Source: an uncultured Enterobacterales bacterium (GTDB lineage: Bacteria > Pseudomonadota > Gammaproteobacteria > Enterobacterales > CALYQQ01). From it: a DNA stretch of 64,000 nucleotides. Shown one piece after another: positions 52,743 through 61,975 of this stretch. The number at the start of each line of letters is the position of its first letter. The stretch's first letter is position 1. The position numbers and the translations under genes were made by a program. Under the pieces are notes generated by a model. The model did not search any database and was not told where the DNA came from. It was given only the letters and a program-made list of their open reading frames with translations. Location of the stretch: NCBI GenBank assembly GCA_945288535.1, contig CALYQQ010000013.1, positions 1 through 64,000 on the forward strand. The letters run 5' to 3'.

Positions 52743-53063
52743 TTCTATTTTACCTGACGATATAGTCTAACGTATAAACGTTAGACTATAATAAACATGT
52801 GATATAACCTTAAAAAGCTGATGGTTATCTTGATGTGAATAATATAGCAATTGCGCTAACTCAATATCAAAATTTACGCATGATTTAAAGTCGAGTTATA
52901 CATTATGATGAATAATATCTAGGGAAATAATATGATTTTATCTATATATTTAATGTTACTGGATAGAAACAAATATTTACTTAGATAATCAATAAGCATT
53001 CTTATAGATATAATAATATGAAATCACTTTCATCACTAATTACCTTATATTTTATAAATAAAA
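52743..53063. other. spacer within the polysaccharide locus
   Basis: About 320 bp of AT-rich DNA between the epimerase and flippase genes, breaking an otherwise compact unit. A short dyad (GTCTAACGTATAAACGTTAGAC, 52767-52788) has arms of 8-9 bp and could be a terminator or operator. No gene is visible. Confidence 0.5.
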
Positions 53064-54071
53064 CTACACATTATAGAATGATCGATACCATTCAACAAAT
53101 TGCTTAACACCATCAATAACAGAAGTTTGTGGTCTAAAATCAATTAAATCGTACAATTGACTTGTGTCTGCGCCTGTATTTACAACATCACCAGGCTGCA
53201 TCGGTAACAAGTTCTTATAGGCTTTTTTACCTACAGCTAATTCAATAGCCTCTATATAGTCAAGCAATTTAACAGGCTGGCTATTCCCTATATTATAAAT
53301 GCGATAAGGTGCTGAACTTGTTGCGGGCGAACCCTGTTCAACCGTCCAGTCTTTATTAGCTTGAGGTATATTATCTTGTAAACGAATAATTGCTTCTATA
53401 ACATCATCTATAAAGGTGAAGTCTCGCATCATTTCGCCAAAGTTATATACATCAATAGGTTTGCCTTCAATAATTGCTTGGGTAAATTTAAATAATGCCA
53501 TATCTGGACGCCCCCAAGGACCGTAAACGGTAAAGAAGCGTAATCCTGTTGTTGGAATGCCAAACAAATGAGAGTAGGTATGTGACATTAATTCATTTGA
53601 TTTCTTTGTTGCTGCATATAAAGAAACTGGATGATCAACAGAATCATCTGTTGAAAAAGGCAGTTTGCGATTTAAACCATAAACTGAACTTGAAGAAGCA
53701 TATAATAAATGGCCAATGTTATGATGCCGGCAATTTTCAAGTATATTTAAATGTCCAGTAATATTGGCGTCAATATAAGCAGAAGGCGCCTCTAAAGAAT
53801 AACGCACGCCTGCCTGCGCGGCTAAATGAATTACGCGATAAAATTGATGTTGACTAAATAAACTATCGATGGCTTTTTTATCTGATAAATCTATTTGATG
53901 AAATTCAAAGTCAGGATTCGTATTTAATATTGCTAGTCGTGCTTTTTTTAAATTAATATCATAATAAGCATTAATATTATCAAAGCTAACAACCTGATGT
54001 CCCTCATCTAAAAGCCGTTTTGCCACATGAAAACCAATAAAGCCAGCCGCACCAGTTACAAGATATTTCAT
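53064..54071 (-). CDS. UDP-glucuronate 4-epimerase (NAD-dependent SDR)
   Basis: 335 residues, the usual size for this group. The Rossmann motif GAAGFIGFHV is at residues 7-16, the catalytic Tyr-Lys pair in YAATKKSNE near 152, and RFFTVYGPWGRPDMA near 178, typical of UDP-GlcA epimerases (WbnF/GlaKP/LspL type). It converts UDP-GlcA to UDP-GalA. Its start lies 10 bp after ugd with GAGG six nt upstream, so substrate supply and epimerisation are co-expressed. Confidence 0.92.
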   Translation of the reverse strand: MKYLVTGAAGFIGFHVAKRLLDEGHQVVSFDNINAYYDINLKKARLAILNTNPDFEFHQIDLSDKKAIDSLFSQHQFYRVIHLAAQAGVRYSLEAPSAYIDANITGHLNILENCRHHNIGHLLYASSSSVYGLNRKLPFSTDDSVDHPVSLYAATKKSNELMSHTYSHLFGIPTTGLRFFTVYGPWGRPDMALFKFTQAIIEGKPIDVYNFGEMMRDFTFIDDVIEAIIRLQDNIPQANKDWTVEQGSPATSSAPYRIYNIGNSQPVKLLDYIEAIELAVGKKAYKNLLPMQPGDVVNTGADTSQLYDLIDFRPQTSVIDGVKQFVEWYRSFYNV

Positions 54072-54081
54072 TATAGGCCTC

Positions 54082-55425
54082 TTAGTTGATTTTTTTTACT
54101 GACATGCCACGGCCAATAGCATAATAATGAATATCTTTATTTGCCATCATTATCGGATCATATAAATTTCGACCATCAAATATAACAGGATCTTTAAGTT
54201 TTTCTTTTATAATATCAACATTAGCTTCTTTAAATGTCGTCCACTCAGTACAAATAATCAATGCGTCAGCATCATCCAATACGGCTTCTTTATTATCGCA
54301 TAAGGTAAGGTCGCCATGTTCGCCATAAATACGACGTGTCTCATTCATTGCTTCTGGATCAAATGCATTCACTTTAGCACCGGCTTGCCATAATGCTTCC
54401 ATTAATGTTCGGCTGGGCGCTTCTCTCATGTCGTCCGTATTTGGTTTAAATGATAGTCCCCATAAAGCAAATTTTTTGCCGCGAAGATCGTTGTGGTAAT
54501 GTTGCTGTACTAAATCAAATAGCTTCTGTTTCTGTTTATTATTAACAGTGTCGACAGCATGAAGAAGTGTTGGTTGATAATTATGTTGTTCTGCTGTTCG
54601 AATTAATGCTAGGACATCTTTAGGGAAGCAAGAACCTCCGTAACCACATCCAGGTGAAATAAAATGATAGCCAATACGCGGATCGGCACCAATACCTTGT
54701 CTCACTTGCTCAATATCTGCACCAAGTAATTCAGCTAAATTAGCAATTTCATTAATAAAACTGATCTTAGTGGCAAGTATACAATTTGCTGCATATTTGG
54801 TGAGTTCAGCACTACGTATATCCATGTTAATTATACGATTATGTCCTTGATTAAAATGAGCATATAAATCTGCCATAATATCAAATGCTCGAGGAGTATC
54901 CGCACCAATAATAATACGTTCAGGCTTCATACAATCATCAACAGCAACACCTTCTTTTAGAAATTCTGGATTAGAAACAACATCAAATGTTAAATTAGCA
55001 TTACGCTTAGTAAGTATTGTTTGCATTTCTTGTTTAACTTTATCAGCTGTACCCACTGGAACCGTTGATTTATCAACAACTATTTTATGGCAATCCATAT
55101 ATTCAGCAATCTTTCTTGCTACAGCTGTGACATATTTTAAATCAGCCGAACCATCTTCGTCAGGTGGCGTACCTACTGCGATAAAAAGAATATCGCTATG
55201 TTTAATACCTAAATGCGCATCGGTTGTAAAATTTAAACGTCCTGCAGCAAAATTTGACTGAACTAAAGGCGTTAAACCAGGTTCATATATTGGAATTATC
55301 CCTTCTTTTAAATTAGCAACTTTATTTTCATCTACATCAACACAAACAACTTGGTGTCCTATCTCAGCAAGTACAGCAGCTTGAACCAATCCAACATAAC
55401 CAATACCAAAAATAGTTACCTTCAT
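54082..55425 (-). CDS. ugd: UDP-glucose 6-dehydrogenase
   Basis: 447 residues from the ATG at 55425, with AAGG nine nt upstream. It oxidises UDP-glucose twice with NAD to UDP-glucuronate. The NAD motif GIGYVGLVQA is near residue 7, SNPEFLKEG near 152, and the catalytic Cys in GCGYGGSCFPKDV near 260. It heads the leftward polysaccharide transcript. UDP-GlcA made here can be epimerised by the next gene product. Confidence 0.95.
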   Translation of the reverse strand: MKVTIFGIGYVGLVQAAVLAEIGHQVVCVDVDENKVANLKEGIIPIYEPGLTPLVQSNFAAGRLNFTTDAHLGIKHSDILFIAVGTPPDEDGSADLKYVTAVARKIAEYMDCHKIVVDKSTVPVGTADKVKQEMQTILTKRNANLTFDVVSNPEFLKEGVAVDDCMKPERIIIGADTPRAFDIMADLYAHFNQGHNRIINMDIRSAELTKYAANCILATKISFINEIANLAELLGADIEQVRQGIGADPRIGYHFISPGCGYGGSCFPKDVLALIRTAEQHNYQPTLLHAVDTVNNKQKQKLFDLVQQHYHNDLRGKKFALWGLSFKPNTDDMREAPSRTLMEALWQAGAKVNAFDPEAMNETRRIYGEHGDLTLCDNKEAVLDDADALIICTEWTTFKEANVDIIKEKLKDPVIFDGRNLYDPIMMANKDIHYYAIGRGMSVKKIN

Positions 55426-55751
55426 TAAAAAATGCCTTATAAAAAACAAAAAATAATTATTTTTATTAATTAATCACTAATTTTTATTAAAATATATATA
55501 TGTCTGTATTTATGCATATATATGTCTGTATTTATACTTACAAATATTGTCAATAAAAATTAAATTTAATTATATTACCGTATTCAAAAAAGTTATTTTA
55601 TTTCTTAATAGTCTATCAGTTACTTAATTTAAGCTCAATTAACATTCGTAATATAAAATATTACTGAAATAAAACATTGTATTTTCTTTAAATAGAATAC
55701 AAAATTGCTATACAGCATGTGCTGTCTTATTTAAAGGTAACCAACTGACTT
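55426..55751. other. divergent promoter region ugd/yegH
   Basis: About 325 bp. It holds the promoters of ugd and yegH and the 22-bp tandem repeat at 55494-55537. I do not see a JUMPStart/ops element, which often precedes long polysaccharide operons. Confidence 0.5.
55494..55537. repeat. two tandem copies of a 22-bp repeat upstream of ugd
   Basis: The unit ATATATATGTCTGTATTTAT followed by GC or AC occurs twice head to tail, 21 of 22 positions identical, about 70-110 bp before the ugd start. Confidence 0.85.
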
Positions 55752-57338
55752 ATGGAATGGATCACAGATCCAGCTACGTGGGCAAGCTTAGCAACGCTAG
55801 TGACACTTGAAATTGTTTTAGGTATTGATAATTTAGTCTTTATCGCTATTTTATCTGACAAGTTACCCAAGCATCAAAGTGATAAAGCGCGTGTTGTTGG
55901 ATTATCACTCGCATTAATTACGCGTTTAGTTTTGCTGGCAAGTATTGCTTGGCTCTTAACACTAACAACACCTTTTTTTACCTTATTAACACATACTTTT
56001 AGTATAAAAGATATCATTTTACTGTTTGGTGGTTTATTTTTGTTATTTAAAGCCACTATGGAGCTAAATGAACGCTTGGAAGGTAAAGATGTTGATAATG
56101 AAGATCAACGCTTAACAGCTCGTTTTTGGCCTGTTGTTACACAAATAGTTGTACTTGATGCTGTCTTTTCACTTGATTCCGTCATAACGGCTATACATGT
56201 TGCTGACCATTTACCTATAATGATGTTAGCCGTTTGTATTGCAATTGCCGTTATGCTATTTGCAAGTAAAGGACTTACAACATTCATAAATGCACATCCT
56301 ACTATTGTTATTTTGTGCTTAAGCTTTTTATTAATGATCGGATTTAGCTTAGTTGCAGAGGGCTTTGGCTACCACATACCCAAAGGGTATCTGTATTTTG
56401 CAATAGCATTCTCGGTTATTATTGAATTCTTTAATCAGCTAGCACAATTTAATCGCCGAAAGTTTTTATCATCTTCACGATCTTTACGCCAACGGACAGC
56501 TGAAGCTGTTTTGCGTTTATTAAGTGGTAAATCTGAACCGGCTGAATTGGATAATCAAAGTACAAATCTCGTCGCCAATATGGATAGCGAACAACAAAAT
56601 ATTTTCAATCCACAAGAATTACAAATGATTGAACGTGTTTTAGGATTAGCACAACGTTCTGTTGGCAGCATCATGACATCACGTTATGAAATAAATTATT
56701 TAGATATTTCCAGCTCAGAAACGACTATTCGAGATATACTTAATAAAAATCAACATACTCGCTTAGTTATTACAGAAGATGGTATGACAAATGCTCCGTT
56801 AGGTGTTGTTCATGTTAATGATTTACTTAAACAACAACTACATCAACATAAACTTGATCTCCATGCTTTAATAAAACAACCGCTAACATTTCCTGAAAAA
56901 TTATCATTATTAATGGCTGTTGAGCAATTTAGATTGGCTTGTACACATTTTGCCTTTGTTGTTGATGAATTTGGTTCTGTCGAAGGTATTGTAACATTAA
57001 CTGATGTAATGGAAACTATTGCTGGTAACTTACCTGTAGAATATGAAGGTATTGATGTTCGTCATGATATTCATAAGCAAGATGATAATAGCTGGATTGT
57101 AAATGGATTTATGCCTTTGGAAGACCTGGCCTCTTATCTCAATATACCAATCGAAGAAAAACGTGACTATAACACGCTTGCCGGTTTATTAATGGAACAT
57201 ACACAACATATTCCTACTGTTGGAGAAAAAATCTATATTGGCGATTGGTTATTTGAACCAATAGAAGTTCAAGGCCATCGTATACTCAAAGTTCGTATTC
57301 TACCAACTACGCCGATATCGGATGAACATAAAGAATAA
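55752..57338 (+). CDS. yegH: YegH-type TerC/CBS/CorC-domain membrane protein
   Basis: 528 residues (E. coli YegH 527). The TerC domain (about 1-225) has seven hydrophobic segments and the acidic [13 protein letters not shown] and [12 protein letters not shown] motifs linked to metal handling. A CBS pair (about 295-415) and a CorC/HlyC C-terminal domain (about 430-515) complete it. TerC proteins are implicated in manganese export and membrane-protein metalation; the role of YegH itself is not established. It is followed by asmA and dcd as in E. coli, here convergent with asmA. Confidence 0.92.
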   Translation: MEWITDPATWASLATLVTLEIVLGIDNLVFIAILSDKLPKHQSDKARVVGLSLALITRLVLLASIAWLLTLTTPFFTLLTHTFSIKDIILLFGGLFLLFKATMELNERLEGKDVDNEDQRLTARFWPVVTQIVVLDAVFSLDSVITAIHVADHLPIMMLAVCIAIAVMLFASKGLTTFINAHPTIVILCLSFLLMIGFSLVAEGFGYHIPKGYLYFAIAFSVIIEFFNQLAQFNRRKFLSSSRSLRQRTAEAVLRLLSGKSEPAELDNQSTNLVANMDSEQQNIFNPQELQMIERVLGLAQRSVGSIMTSRYEINYLDISSSETTIRDILNKNQHTRLVITEDGMTNAPLGVVHVNDLLKQQLHQHKLDLHALIKQPLTFPEKLSLLMAVEQFRLACTHFAFVVDEFGSVEGIVTLTDVMETIAGNLPVEYEGIDVRHDIHKQDDNSWIVNGFMPLEDLASYLNIPIEEKRDYNTLAGLLMEHTQHIPTVGEKIYIGDWLFEPIEVQGHRILKVRILPTTPISDEHKE

Positions 57339-57365
57339 TTATCATCATTTCATGATAATTTTAAA

Positions 57366-57403
57366 CCAAAAAAATAGCTCATGAAGACGAGCTATTTTTT
57401 TGG
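57366..57403 (+). terminator. Rho-independent terminator of yegH
   Basis: A perfect 15-bp stem (CCAAAAAAATAGCTC/GAGCTATTTTTTTGG) with an 8-nt loop, 27 bp after the stop; the arms supply T runs on both strands, so it may act bidirectionally. Confidence 0.88.
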
Positions 57404-57591
57404 TTATTATTTTAATAAGTGATTTAAATTTTATTATTTACTAATCTTAAAGATTAGTCTTGGAAAATGATTTAGCTTATAAAGAGTATTAATTAATATA
57501 AAATCTTATAGTAGTAAAACAGACGATATAATAAATGCTATCTTACTCGCTAAAAAGCATAAGTATTATGCATTTTGACGCAAACAAAGCC

Positions 57592-57614
57592 ACCTTTTAC
57601 GGATAGCTTTGTTT
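57592..57614 (-). terminator. hairpin downstream of asmA
   Basis: A 9-bp stem (AAACAAAGC/GCTTTGTTT) with a 5-nt loop (57601-57605) lies 45 bp past the asmA stop. T-rich sequence on the minus strand is limited, so it is a moderate terminator candidate. Confidence 0.45.
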
Positions 57615-57658
57615 AATTATAAAAATACTCATTCTAAAATATAGGAGCATTGATCTCA

Positions 57659-59821
57659 CTACTTTCTTTTATTTAAGATACCTAATATTTTATCCATGGC
57701 TTTTTGTTTAATACCATCTACCTTTTCATTATCAAGGTATTTATCGATAACTTTCGTTGCATGTTCTTTAGCCTCAGCTTTGGCTTGTTCTTTTAATAAG
57801 TTATTAATACTTATTTTGTAGTTTAAATTAGAACAATCACCATAAATATGCATAGGAATAGTCGCTTTTTTTAAAGCGTCAAAAACGTGTTGTGTCTTAT
57901 TACTATTGCTGATTTTTTGTAATAATTTAATATTCAAATTAAAATCACACATCATATTATTTAAAGCAACTGAACCTACTCCGATTATATTTAATGCTTT
58001 TGAATCAATCTGTAAAGGATCTAACGCTAATACACTTGACTGTAACGTTGCTGAAGCATTTAATTGGTTGAATTCAGTATATTTCTCATAACGTTTATCG
58101 AACTTATCCGCTAAACCATTAATAGAGGCTGCTTTATCAATAATTCTTTCAATATTTAAATTATGTAACTTGGCATTATTAAAAGTGAGTGCAACTTTTC
58201 CCATCCAATTATCTAGAATCGCTTGTTTATCTAAACCATAGCCGGATAAATTACCATTCATACTGAATGAACCTGCCAAAAGTTGTGGTAGATGGAAAAC
58301 ATTCGCCAAGATTTCCCAATTGATGTTCTCAATTTTAGGTGAAAGAGTAATATAAGGTTGCTTACCTATAGCATTAATAGTGCCAGGTAAACTTACTTTA
58401 CCGTTAAATAAACTCGCTGATAATGTTTTTATCTGCGCTTTACCCCTATCATTGCTAACATTCACCATGATATCATTTGCTGTCACCCCATTGACACGTA
58501 ATGATGTAATCGTCAAATTTATGTCGGTTTTTATGCTACGCAGAAAAGCGAGAGCATTATCAGAGGTATTTTTTATATTTGCTTCTGTGTTATTTTTTGG
58601 GTTGCTTATTTTTTTAGTTTCTATTGTTGCTTTTTTCGTCTCATTAGCAAGAATATTTTCTAAATTTATCAAATCAGATGTTAACGTTAACTTAATTGTC
58701 GGGATATCAGATAACGATATATTGGCTATGCCTGTAATGGTATTTTTATTTGCTTCAAGTTTAATCGGCGTAATTTGTAACGCTTGTTTTTCAATGTCAT
58801 AATTTGCAGCTAATTGTAAATAACCTTCAACGCCAGAGCGGGCAAAATGATTGCCCTCTAAAAAATAAGATACTTTAAGTAAAGCAACATTCGCTTTTTT
58901 GGCGATATTATCGTAATTTGCTGATACATTAGTCATACCTGTTAATGTCATATCAGGTAAAATAACTTTATAATTTAATTGATCAAGTGTGACATGTGCT
59001 TGTTGGTTATCTAGTCCATACTTGACATTTGCTACCATACTACCATTAATAGCCACATCTGCCATATTCAACTTATAATCAACTTTATTAAATATAATCG
59101 TGATATGCTCAGGTAAAGATTGCATATCAATATCAGCAGACCAATCAATAAAAACATGTTGTTTATTAATGTCAATATTAGCACGATTTTGTAAATTAAA
59201 TATGAAGTGCGATTTTCGTTCTAACAATAAGTCAACATTTTTAACGGTGAGTAGATTGTCTTTGTTTTCTGTCTGTTGCAGTACCAGTTGACTATTTGAA
59301 ATTTGAAATTTGCTAATTTGAAATTGCGTGAGTAGCTGTTTAAGTGTTTCACCATAGCGTAAATGGTCTTTATTTTTATAAGATAAGATGATCGTTTTAT
59401 CGCTACGCTTTTCACTATCTTTAATTGGCTCGTTATTATTCTTTTTTTGGGCAAACAGGCGATTTGGTAAAGTATCATCCGTTAATTTAACCTGAGCCGT
59501 ATTTAATATTACCTGTTCTACTTGTAATTTTTTAGAAAATAAAGGGATAAGCTCAACATCTAACTGCATGTTTTCCGTTGAAACGATAGGAGTAGATGCT
59601 CCTGGTGCAATAATAACAACATTATTCGCTAATACGCTTAATTTGGGTAAAATATGCCAATTCAAATCGCCATTAATAAGTAATTTATAACCTGTTTTTT
59701 GTTCGATTTGTTGAACCAGATAGCCTTTATATTGATTCGGATCAATAAAATAAAATAAAGCTGCTATACCACTAAGCAAAACGATCAGTACTATAGCGAA
59801 AACTTTCAAAAATTTTTTCAT
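57659..59821 (-). CDS. asmA: AsmA-family inner-membrane-anchored envelope protein
   Basis: 720 residues, about 100 more than E. coli AsmA (617). An N-terminal membrane anchor (about 6-26) is followed by FIDPNQYKGYLVQQIEQKTG, the family's opening signature, then a long repeating beta-rich region as in the VPS13-like lipid-bridge proteins (TamB, YhdP). A conserved AsmA C-terminal block lies near 560-650, and a Lys/Glu-rich tail ends the protein. AsmA affects outer-membrane lipid and LPS homeostasis. An Asn/Lys-rich, low-complexity insertion near residues 400-430 contributes to the extra length. It follows dcd after 44 bp. Confidence 0.9.
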   Translation of the reverse strand: MKKFLKVFAIVLIVLLSGIAALFYFIDPNQYKGYLVQQIEQKTGYKLLINGDLNWHILPKLSVLANNVVIIAPGASTPIVSTENMQLDVELIPLFSKKLQVEQVILNTAQVKLTDDTLPNRLFAQKKNNNEPIKDSEKRSDKTIILSYKNKDHLRYGETLKQLLTQFQISKFQISNSQLVLQQTENKDNLLTVKNVDLLLERKSHFIFNLQNRANIDINKQHVFIDWSADIDMQSLPEHITIIFNKVDYKLNMADVAINGSMVANVKYGLDNQQAHVTLDQLNYKVILPDMTLTGMTNVSANYDNIAKKANVALLKVSYFLEGNHFARSGVEGYLQLAANYDIEKQALQITPIKLEANKNTITGIANISLSDIPTIKLTLTSDLINLENILANETKKATIETKKISNPKNNTEANIKNTSDNALAFLRSIKTDINLTITSLRVNGVTANDIMVNVSNDRGKAQIKTLSASLFNGKVSLPGTINAIGKQPYITLSPKIENINWEILANVFHLPQLLAGSFSMNGNLSGYGLDKQAILDNWMGKVALTFNNAKLHNLNIERIIDKAASINGLADKFDKRYEKYTEFNQLNASATLQSSVLALDPLQIDSKALNIIGVGSVALNNMMCDFNLNIKLLQKISNSNKTQHVFDALKKATIPMHIYGDCSNLNYKISINNLLKEQAKAEAKEHATKVIDKYLDNEKVDGIKQKAMDKILGILNKRK

Positions 59822-59865
59822 GTATCCCTCTTAAATTTAGAGTTATTATATACTCATTTATATTT

Positions 59866-60447
59866 CTAATCCTTGTCTATTCTGCTTGCAACAGCCCCTT
59901 GCTGCCCTTTATATTTGGCATCGTCACGACGATTATAAGGGCGAATTGCTGATCCAGTTAAAGGTTCAAAACTCAATGCGCCAATCGTCATACCTGGTCT
60001 TAATGCTAACGGTAATTTACCTGAATTGTAAAACTCAAGAACAATTTTACCTTGCCAGCCTGGATCAATTCTATGCGCCGTAACATGTACCATTAATCCT
60101 AGACGTGCTAATGATGAACGACCATCTAACCAACCAACAAGATTATCTGGAATCGAAACAGATTCATACGTTACCGCCAACGCTAGTTCTCCTGGATGTA
60201 GATAAAAAGCCTCTTCATTTTCTAATGTAATTTCATCACTCATTACACGTTCTAGTGCCGCCGAGACTTCATGTTTGGGTCCACTTAAATCAATATAAGG
60301 TGCTGTGTGTCCATTAAATACGCGGAACTGATTACCAAGACGAACATCAACGGTAGCCCCACATATCCTATCCGCTGGTGGTCGAGGGGTTATTTGTAAT
60401 CGCCCATCGTCTAACCACGCCTCAATATCACGATCGCATAATCTCAT
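59866..60447 (-). CDS. dcd: dCTP deaminase
   Basis: 193 residues from the ATG at 60447 ([12 protein letters not shown], the E. coli start and length); upstream in-frame codons add nine residues with no family support. It deaminates dCTP to dUTP, feeding dTTP synthesis. [13 protein letters not shown] near residue 110 and the catalytic Glu in [11 protein letters not shown] near 138 are intact. It is the first gene of dcd-asmA. Confidence 0.97.
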   Translation of the reverse strand: MRLCDRDIEAWLDDGRLQITPRPPADRICGATVDVRLGNQFRVFNGHTAPYIDLSGPKHEVSAALERVMSDEITLENEEAFYLHPGELALAVTYESVSIPDNLVGWLDGRSSLARLGLMVHVTAHRIDPGWQGKIVLEFYNSGKLPLALRPGMTIGALSFEPLTGSAIRPYNRRDDAKYKGQQGAVASRIDKD

Positions 60448-60482
60448 TCCGTTATACTCCAACCACAATTTCATTGAACAAA

Positions 60483-60506
60483 AACTTGATATTAAAATAT
60501 CAAGTT
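60483..60506 (-). terminator. hairpin with T tract immediately upstream of dcd
   Basis: An 11-bp perfect inverted repeat (AACTTGATATT/AATATCAAGTT) followed on the minus strand by GTTTTTG. It lies 36 bp before the dcd start, so it is either a remnant terminator of a lost upstream gene or a leader attenuator. Confidence 0.55.
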
Positions 60507-60645
60507 CATGGAATATTACTGCATTAAAATCAAATGTTATTAGCTACTATAGAATTAATCCTGTACTATTAATAACGTTATAACACATCATAAATAGCCT
60601 ACGGAAATATATTATATTTCAGTATCAAAAATAATAAAAATCAAC

Positions 60646-60664
60646 AAGATAATTTAATTATCTT
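60646..60664 (-). terminator. terminator of mrp
   Basis: An 8-bp stem (AAGATAAT/ATTATCTT, 3-nt loop) followed on the minus strand by a T-rich tract, immediately after the mrp stop. Confidence 0.65.
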
Positions 60665-60672
60665 CTTCAAAA

Positions 60673-61788
60673 TTAACCTACTGTTTTTATATTAATTTCA
60701 GTTGGGATCGCCTGTCCTTTCCAATATAATTGTGACGCAATCATAGAGGCAAGCTGACGGTAAAGCAGCGTAAACTCACTATTTGGTCGACGAGTCACCG
60801 TTGGTTTGCCACTATCTAAATCTTCTCTTAATTGAATATGCAATGGTAACTGGCCTAATAATTGACTATGGTATTTTTCTGCAATTTTATGTGCCCCATT
60901 AACCCCAAAAATAGCTTCATGATGTCCACAAACATTACAAATATGAATACTCATATTTTCAATAATACCTAATACCGGAATATTTACTTTTTCAAACATA
61001 ACAATGCCTTTCATTGCATCAATCAAAGCAATATCTTGTGGTGTAGTCACAATGACAGCCGCTGTTAAAGGCGCACTCTGTGCTAAAGTTAATTGAATAT
61101 CTCCTGTACCCGGTGGCATATCTAATATCAAATAATCTAAATCTGGCCATAGTGTATCTTGTAATAACTGCATCAATGCTTTTGCAGCCATAGGACCACG
61201 CCATACCATTGCATTGCCATCCTCAACAAGATAACCAATTGAGTTCGTTGCTAAGCCATGTACAAGAACAGGTGTCATATGTTCACCATCTGGTGATGAT
61301 GGGCGTTCACTCGCTGCACCCAACATTGTAGGCACTGAAGGACCATAGATATCAGCATCCAGCAGGCCAACCTTGGCTCCTTCTGCTTTTAATGCTAATG
61401 CTAAATTAACTGCAGTACTTGATTTACCTACCCCACCCTTACCTGAACTTATCGCAATAATATTACGTACACCTTTAATTCCAGGATTATCGTTAACACG
61501 TTTTAATGTAGCAATATTGTGGCGCAAAAGCCATTCAATATGTTTAGCACCTGACACGTTTAATAATTCTGCTTTTTTTTCTTGTTGCAACAGCATAAAG
61601 CCACTTTCCCAAGCAAAAGGCATAGTTAATTCAATATGCAAAACATCATCCATCAAGACACAACGCTTTAACGCGCGCAATGAAATAAGATCTTGATTTA
61701 ATGTTGGATGACGAAATGTTGCTAAAATGGCAACAACCTTATTATGTAATTTTTCTGCTGTGACGGTTGCGGTATCATGTATGCCCAT
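60673..61788 (-). CDS. mrp: iron-sulfur cluster carrier protein Mrp (ApbC)
   Basis: 371 residues from the ATG at 61788, with GGAG nine nt upstream; an in-frame TTG inside that site is unlikely. It is a P-loop NTPase that transfers Fe-S clusters to apoproteins. The N-terminal MIP18-like domain (about 10-95) precedes a deviant Walker A SSGKGGVGKSS near residue 110. The cluster-binding CNVCG motif is near 280. It is divergent from metG, as in E. coli. Confidence 0.96.
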   Translation of the reverse strand: MGIHDTATVTAEKLHNKVVAILATFRHPTLNQDLISLRALKRCVLMDDVLHIELTMPFAWESGFMLLQQEKKAELLNVSGAKHIEWLLRHNIATLKRVNDNPGIKGVRNIIAISSGKGGVGKSSTAVNLALALKAEGAKVGLLDADIYGPSVPTMLGAASERPSSPDGEHMTPVLVHGLATNSIGYLVEDGNAMVWRGPMAAKALMQLLQDTLWPDLDYLILDMPPGTGDIQLTLAQSAPLTAAVIVTTPQDIALIDAMKGIVMFEKVNIPVLGIIENMSIHICNVCGHHEAIFGVNGAHKIAEKYHSQLLGQLPLHIQLREDLDSGKPTVTRRPNSEFTLLYRQLASMIASQLYWKGQAIPTEINIKTVG

Positions 61789-61975
61789 TTTATATAACTC
61801 CAATTTTTGTATGGCTTATTATACCAATTTAGCTATAGCATATCAGATTGCTATGCTTAATTAACAATAAACTGATTAATTAACGCTGTTTATCTGTTAT
61901 ATTTAACTGTTATAACATTAATTCAGTTAACATTTTACTTTATCAATCTCAATTTATAGACATAGGAATTCAGTC

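Larger units (their letters stand above)
60448..60672. other. short spacer where udk would be expected
   Basis: 225 bp between mrp and dcd on the same strand. Related genomes commonly carry udk next to dcd; only two hairpins (60483-60506, 60646-60664) and presumably a dcd promoter are present. Confidence 0.5.

Noticed and set aside
55426..55751. JUMPStart/ops antitermination element before the polysaccharide operon
   Set aside because: No GGCGGTAGC-type core is present on the minus strand upstream of ugd.
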